From assembly GCA_021799325.1 (NCBI GenBank), contig JAJZAS010000007.1, positions 1 to 16,871 of the forward strand: 16,871 bases of DNA. The letters run 5' to 3'. This DNA comes from Bacillota bacterium (lineage in GTDB: Bacteria > Bacillota > Bacilli > Alicyclobacillales > SLC66). Positions 13,968-16,871 of this stretch are shown in pieces; within the stretch, counting starts at the first letter, position 1; every line of letters starts with the position of its first letter. The notes under the pieces are model-generated. The model was not told the origin of the DNA. It searched no databases and was given only the letters and a program-made list of their open reading frames with translations. A program made the translations under genes and the position numbers.

Positions 13968-14102
13968 TTATGATTGAGCCGCAGTGGTGATTTTCCACTT
14001 AATACCGAATTTATCTTTCACACGACCAAACAGCGATCCCCAAAATTGTTTCTCTAGCGGCATCACTACTCCCTTCGCAAAGCTGATATTCACCTTCATC
14101 AT
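13968..14102 (-). pseudogene. C-terminal remnant of a PhnB-like VOC family protein
   Basis: The minus strand reads 44 codons ending VVMPLEKQFWGSLFGRVKDK then FGIKW before a TAA at 13968-13970. This matches the highly characteristic C-terminal block of PhnB/3-demethylubiquinone-type glyoxalase-fold (VOC) proteins: a GG.V.MPLE stretch, then FWG, then DKFGV.W. Relatives have about 130-150 residues, and the N-terminal two thirds are absent here. The open frame starts with ATG codons at 14102/14099 that lack a good ribosome site. It lies 17 bp downstream of another damaged gene on the same strand. I infer a decayed gene rather than a functional microprotein. Confidence 0.8.
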
Positions 14103-14119
14103 ACCTGATGGAAATTACA

Positions 14120-14665
14120 TTATAAACGTATATCTCCACTTTCAAACTTGTATAGCAGAATGCGCATCATATTTTTAAAACGAGGAATCCGTCGTAAAAT
14201 GGAATAGGGAAAGCGAACCCTTAAGGGGAGCTTTTCCATGTATGTGGAGTCAAATACCGAAAGACATTTGATTCGGTGCAGTTTCGATTCTAGTCGATCG
14301 ACCTCCTGGATGTCATCAACGGCCCACTTATGCACGGCACCTGTTGATTCTTTAAGCCGGTCTTTTCCTGATTTGACGGCAAATGAATTCATGACATCAA
14401 AAGCGATTTGCCCATAGGGAAAATAACTGGTAAGCCGATGGAGAAGCATTTTAACTTCATCTTCTGAAAAGTACTCTAGCAGGCCCTCTGCAATAATCAT
14501 CACTGGTTGATCACTTGGAATGCATTCTAACCAACGGATCATTTCGTCTGCTTGCTTATCATTCAGAATAGAATTTTTTGAATGACTGTCTATCGCCTTA
14601 GCTTGTAAGGTAATCAAAAGCGTTTCTTTTTCTTCTTTTAAGGACACTTTATAGTGGTTGGCCAT
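14120..14665 (-). pseudogene. LCM/PPM-family methyltransferase with in-frame deletion of the SAM-binding core
   Basis: The frame is open (181 codons) with a good ribosome site (AGGAG, 6 bp before ATG). The N-terminus (VSLKEEKETLLITLQAKAID to ILNDKQADEMI) and C-terminus (SDQPVMIIAEGLLEYFSEDE, ending RRIPRFKNMMRILLYKF) match the leucine carboxyl methyltransferase/Tcmp-type family, usually about 270 residues. Between Met42-Ile43 and Arg44 the family's central 80-90 residues are missing. These include the N-L-G-x-G-L-D-T-R SAM-binding loop and the acidic ribose site. The junction lies near 14536/14537. Without them methyl transfer is not expected, so I call it a probable pseudogene, although a stable non-catalytic product cannot be excluded. 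It follows the TetR gene by 29 bp and is probably cotranscribed with it. Confidence 0.75.
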
Positions 14666-14694
14666 TTTGTACTCCTATGTAAATGTAGAATAAA

Positions 14695-15240
14695 TCAGAC
14701 GCGCCTTAATGGAAATAAACTCAAACGTGTCAACCATAAGCTCATATCTTCAACCGATTCCACCATTCCCGATTCTAACCAATGAATGATAACCCCAACA
14801 ATACCGTTCGATCCAAACGCTGCATCTAATTCATCATGCAAAAAAGGGAGTATTTCTCGCCGAATGCTTTGTGTTACCCTTGCACGAAAGTCTCGTTCCA
14901 CCAGCATGGTTCGATAGAGAGGTGCATATTTCTCAACATGGCTAAATAACGCAACTGCGGAGCCAATAGGCTTTCCCAACTTTTTGAAATCAATTAAAGC
15001 GGTTTCTGGGTTAAATGTGGGGTCGGTCATCGCGTCCATTAACTGGGCTAAAATATAATTTTCCATGTAATTCAATATGTCTTGCTTGTCACGAAAATGA
15101 AGATAGAAAGTAGAGCGATTGACGCCTGCTTTCTGAACAATTTTTCTTACGGTTATCGCTTCGTATCCTTCTTTTAGCACTAAATCCATCAGTGCATCCA
15201 TAAGTAAACTTTCTGTACGAATGACACGCGGATCCTTCAA
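14695..15240 (-). CDS. TetR/AcrR family transcriptional regulator
   Basis: This 181-residue protein has an N-terminal TetR helix-turn-helix (about 9-55): helix 1 RTESLLMDALMDLVLKEGY, then AITVRKIVQKAGVNRSTFY with the recognition helix near 39-48, then LHFRDKQDIL. The C-terminal ligand/dimer domain resembles TetR_C_7-like regulators of Bacillota. I chose TTG 15238-15240 because GGAGG (15249-15253) lies 8 bp upstream and the product then begins KDPRVIRTESLL, as is usual. ATG 15255 overlaps the ribosome site. It is divergent from the small membrane protein gene; an inverted repeat at 15325-15358 is a candidate operator for it. It is probably cotranscribed with the deleted methyltransferase downstream. 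Confidence 0.93.
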   Translation of the reverse strand: MKDPRVIRTESLLMDALMDLVLKEGYEAITVRKIVQKAGVNRSTFYLHFRDKQDILNYMENYILAQLMDAMTDPTFNPETALIDFKKLGKPIGSAVALFSHVEKYAPLYRTMLVERDFRARVTQSIRREILPFLHDELDAAFGSNGIVGVIIHWLESGMVESVEDMSLWLTRLSLFPLRRV

Positions 15241-15324
15241 GCAGCATTCCTCCATTAATTGCTCAACACTTTTTTTATTTATGTCTACTAATCAACACTA
15301 GGCAGATTTTTAATGATTGAATGA

Positions 15325-15358
15325 AGCGTCTCGGCGTACTACTCTAATTATAGACGCT
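15325..15358. promoter_or_regulatory. Inverted repeat in the TetR/membrane protein divergent region
   Basis: AGCGTCT (15325-15331) and AGACGCT (15352-15358) form a perfect 7-bp inverted repeat separated by 20 bp. It lies between the divergent TetR and membrane-protein starts (15240 and 15394). A possible promoter for the membrane protein (TTGAAT 15317-15322, 17 bp, TACTCT 15340-15345) overlaps it. The spacer is long for one TetR dimer, so two sites or a hairpin are alternatives. Confidence 0.35.
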
Positions 15359-15393
15359 GTGTCGATTACTTGTACTATAAGGAGAGAGATCTG

Positions 15394-15774
15394 ATGAAAA
15401 AGTGGGTTTTTATGATTCACCAGCTCATGACGGTGTTAATATTGCTAGGGATCATGATTGAATTTTACTTTGCTGGATTAGGCATTTTCCATGCACAAAG
15501 TTTCCAGCTCCACATGGTAACGGGAGAAATATTATGGGGGGCGTCCTTGGCGCTATTTGTGATCTCACTGATCGGTATGATTGGCAGAAAACTAATTGGG
15601 TTTTCCTTGCTTCTTTTTGTCCTATTGTTCATACAACCACTTCTGGTGCAGGCCAATCAATCGTTTGTTCAAGCAATTCACCTCATTAATGCGCTGCTTA
15701 TTTTCGCCGTTACGCTATACTTGATGGTGGTATCATTTCGGCAATCAAAAACGATGGTAACCACGCATGATTAG
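15394..15774 (+). CDS. Small four-helix membrane protein (DUF6220-like)
   Basis: This 126-residue protein has four hydrophobic segments: about 5-28 (VFMIHQLMTVLILLGIMIEF), 44-64 (GEILWGASLALFVISLIGMI), 66-85 (LIGFSLLLFVLLFIQPLLVQ) and 93-115 (IHLINALLIFAVTLYLMVVS). The motifs FAGLGIF, HMVTGEI and HLINALLIF, with His between helices, resemble the uncharacterised DUF6220 family; this link is from memory and moderate. AAGGAG (15379-15384) precedes ATG 15394; TTG 15370 lies before that site. It is transcribed divergently from the TetR gene, which may repress it. The function is unknown. Confidence 0.85.
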   Translation: MKKWVFMIHQLMTVLILLGIMIEFYFAGLGIFHAQSFQLHMVTGEILWGASLALFVISLIGMIGRKLIGFSLLLFVLLFIQPLLVQANQSFVQAIHLINALLIFAVTLYLMVVSFRQSKTMVTTHD

Positions 15775-15849
15775 GTCGGCTATAACAGGGTATTGTAAAT
15801 GCGCAACTGGTGCGAAAGCTGCGTTAACATCCTGACTGGAGGAATTTCA

Positions 15850-16728
15850 TTGCCAAAACAGGTTGAATTTATCGTGAGAGAAGAAGTTCAGCTTCTTCCC
15901 TTTCTTTTGGGAAAATACACGGGTAAAGGTCGTAATAAAGTAAAGTCGTTACTGACAAGAGGGCAGGTGATGGTGGGGAATCGTGTGGTGACAAGGCATG
16001 ATCACCTTTTGACTGCCGGAGATAAGGTGACAATTTTACAAACGGGTTCTGTCCAACAACGGGAGATCATGGCGGGTGTGAAAATCGTTTATGAAGATGA
16101 TTCAATTCTTGTCATCGATAAACCACCGGGGCTACTATCCATCGCAACGGATGAGGAAAAGGAACGAACAGCTTACCGCTTTCTTAGTGAGTATGTTCAG
16201 GAGCGCGATCCTAGGGCGCGAGTTTTCATTGTACATCGTTTGGATAAGGAAACGTCTGGGCTGATGATGTTTGCAAAAACGGAAGCGGTCAAAAAACATC
16301 TCCAGGATAATTGGAAAGACGTGATTCTGGAACGATCCTACATCGCACTTGTGGAAGGTGCAGTGAAAGAAAAGCAGGGAACCATTAAGACTTGGCTGAA
16401 GGAATCTTCCACAAGGACCATGTACGTGAGCAAGCCAGGAGAAGGACTCAACGCCATCACACACTATCAGGTGATCGAACAAACAGATGAGTATTCCTTA
16501 TTAGCCGTACAGTTGGAGACTGGCAGGAAAAATCAGATTCGGGTACACATGCAAAGTATTGGACATAGCGTGGTGGGAGATAAACGTTATGGTTCTAGGA
16601 AAAACCCCATTGCGAGGCTTGGGCTTCATGCGCAAATCCTTGCCTTTAAGCACCCTGTTACCGGGGAAGTGCTTCGGTTAGAAACGAAGATACCGAATCA
16701 ACTCCGGAGTGTCTTTCGAGCAAAGTAA
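15850..16728 (+). CDS. RluA family RNA pseudouridine synthase
   Basis: This 292-residue protein is an RluA/RluD-type pseudouridine synthase that isomerises uridines in rRNA or tRNA. An S4-like RNA-binding domain spans about 10-75 (KGRNKVKSLLTRGQVMVGNR). The catalytic domain holds IVYEDDSILVIDKPPGLLS, the signature VHRLDKETSGLMMFAKT with catalytic Asp132, ERSYIALVEG, and LETGRKNQIRVHMQSIGHSV plus VGDKRYG. All motifs are intact. I chose TTG 15850 because GGAGGA (15838-15843) lies 6 bp upstream. ATG 15799 would add 17 residues (MRNWCESCVNILTGGIS) without a ribosome site. The exact target base cannot be read from sequence. No clear terminator follows. Confidence 0.95.
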   Translation: MPKQVEFIVREEVQLLPFLLGKYTGKGRNKVKSLLTRGQVMVGNRVVTRHDHLLTAGDKVTILQTGSVQQREIMAGVKIVYEDDSILVIDKPPGLLSIATDEEKERTAYRFLSEYVQERDPRARVFIVHRLDKETSGLMMFAKTEAVKKHLQDNWKDVILERSYIALVEGAVKEKQGTIKTWLKESSTRTMYVSKPGEGLNAITHYQVIEQTDEYSLLAVQLETGRKNQIRVHMQSIGHSVVGDKRYGSRKNPIARLGLHAQILAFKHPVTGEVLRLETKIPNQLRSVFRAK

Positions 16729-16747
16729 ACCTTGGACAATCAGTATT

Positions 16748-16800
16748 TTGTATTGTTTTTGTATAATATATATTGACTTATCTATACAAAGTATATACAA
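16748..16800. repeat. Symmetric array of four TTGTATA-type half-sites, candidate operator
   Basis: TTGTAT (16748) and TTGTATA (16759-16765) on the left arm mirror TATACAA (16783-16789) and TATACAA (16794-16800) on the right. Within each arm the two copies are 11 bp apart, about one helical turn. The two 18-bp arms are imperfect inverted repeats around a 17-bp centre. The array covers the promoter of the gene at the right edge, so it probably binds a repressor as paired dimers. The protein is unidentified. Confidence 0.6.
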
Positions 16801-16801
16801 T
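16773..16801 (+). promoter_or_regulatory. Strong SigA-type promoter for the gene at the right edge
   Basis: TTGACT (16773-16778) and TACAAT (16796-16801) each match five of six consensus bases and are separated by exactly 17 bp. Transcription would start near 16808, about 25 nt before ATG 16833. The -10 overlaps the last TATACAA half-site and the -35 sits in the centre of the half-site array, a layout expected for repression. Confidence 0.72.
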
Positions 16802-16832
16802 AAAGGTAACTCAAAAAAAGGGAGTGATTGTA

Positions 16833-16871
16833 ATGAAATGGAATGCTTTGGATTGGCCTGGGTACTTATCA
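16833..16871 (+). CDS. Start of an unknown gene, cut by the window edge
   Basis: ATG 16833 opens a frame reading MKWNALDWPGYLS to the last base. AAGGGAGTGA (16818-16827) is a good ribosome site 5 bp upstream, and a near-consensus promoter lies before it. Thirteen residues are too few to name a family. Confidence 0.7.
   Translation, partial: MKWNALDWPGYLS

Noticed and set aside
15373..15378. TACTAT as the -10 of the small membrane protein gene
   Set aside because: Transcription would start inside or after the ribosome site (15379-15384), leaving the gene without it.

Overview
The window reads as a chromosomal segment of a Bacillota (Firmicutes) bacterium, probably a Bacilli lineage near Alicyclobacillaceae. 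That placement is inference. It rests on strong AGGAGG-type ribosome binding sites, frequent TTG starts (hemerythrin-like, MFS, TetR and RluA genes), genomically encoded CCA on the tRNAs, stem-U-tract terminators, moderate GC, and the flavour of the proteins. No rRNA, CRISPR array, insertion sequence or phage gene was seen.

Layout. Positions 1-230 hold the 3' part of a tRNA cluster: tRNA-Arg(ACG), cut by the left edge, then tRNA-Gly(TCC), closed by a strong terminator. Next, all on the plus strand, come a creatinase/prolidase-fold (M24) protein with degenerate metal ligands, a Uma2-family nuclease-fold protein, a metallo-beta-lactamase-fold hydrolase and an isochorismatase-family protein that lacks the catalytic cysteine.

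Positions 3901-8938 form the metabolic core. This is a three-gene operon: a small protein I do not recognise, a fused four-cluster ferredoxin/NrfD membrane subunit, and a large molybdopterin oxidoreductase with a cysteine molybdenum ligand and no Tat signal. Together they look like a cytoplasm-facing, quinone-linked enzyme of the PsrABC/SoeABC type. Sulfite or another sulfur compound is a plausible substrate, but the sequence does not prove it.

Positions 9146-10738 hold an exported YVTN/PQQ-like beta-propeller with a methionine-rich stretch, then a hemerythrin-like cation-binding protein. A SAM methyltransferase follows.

Positions 11790-14665 are a zone of decay that also contains intact genes. 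Decayed items are a PPOX-family gene with an internal deletion and frameshift, the C-terminal remnant of a PhnB-type VOC protein, and a leucine-carboxyl-methyltransferase-family gene whose SAM-binding core appears deleted in frame. Intact genes in and around it are a YjbR-family protein, an MFS exporter and a TetR regulator.

The window ends with a small membrane protein, an RluA-type pseudouridine synthase, and a promoter embedded in a striking symmetric array of TTGTATA-type half-sites. That promoter drives a gene of which only the first 13 codons are visible. The most notable items for follow-up are the molybdoenzyme operon with its unknown first gene, the methionine-rich propeller, the operator array at the right edge, and the cluster of internally deleted genes.
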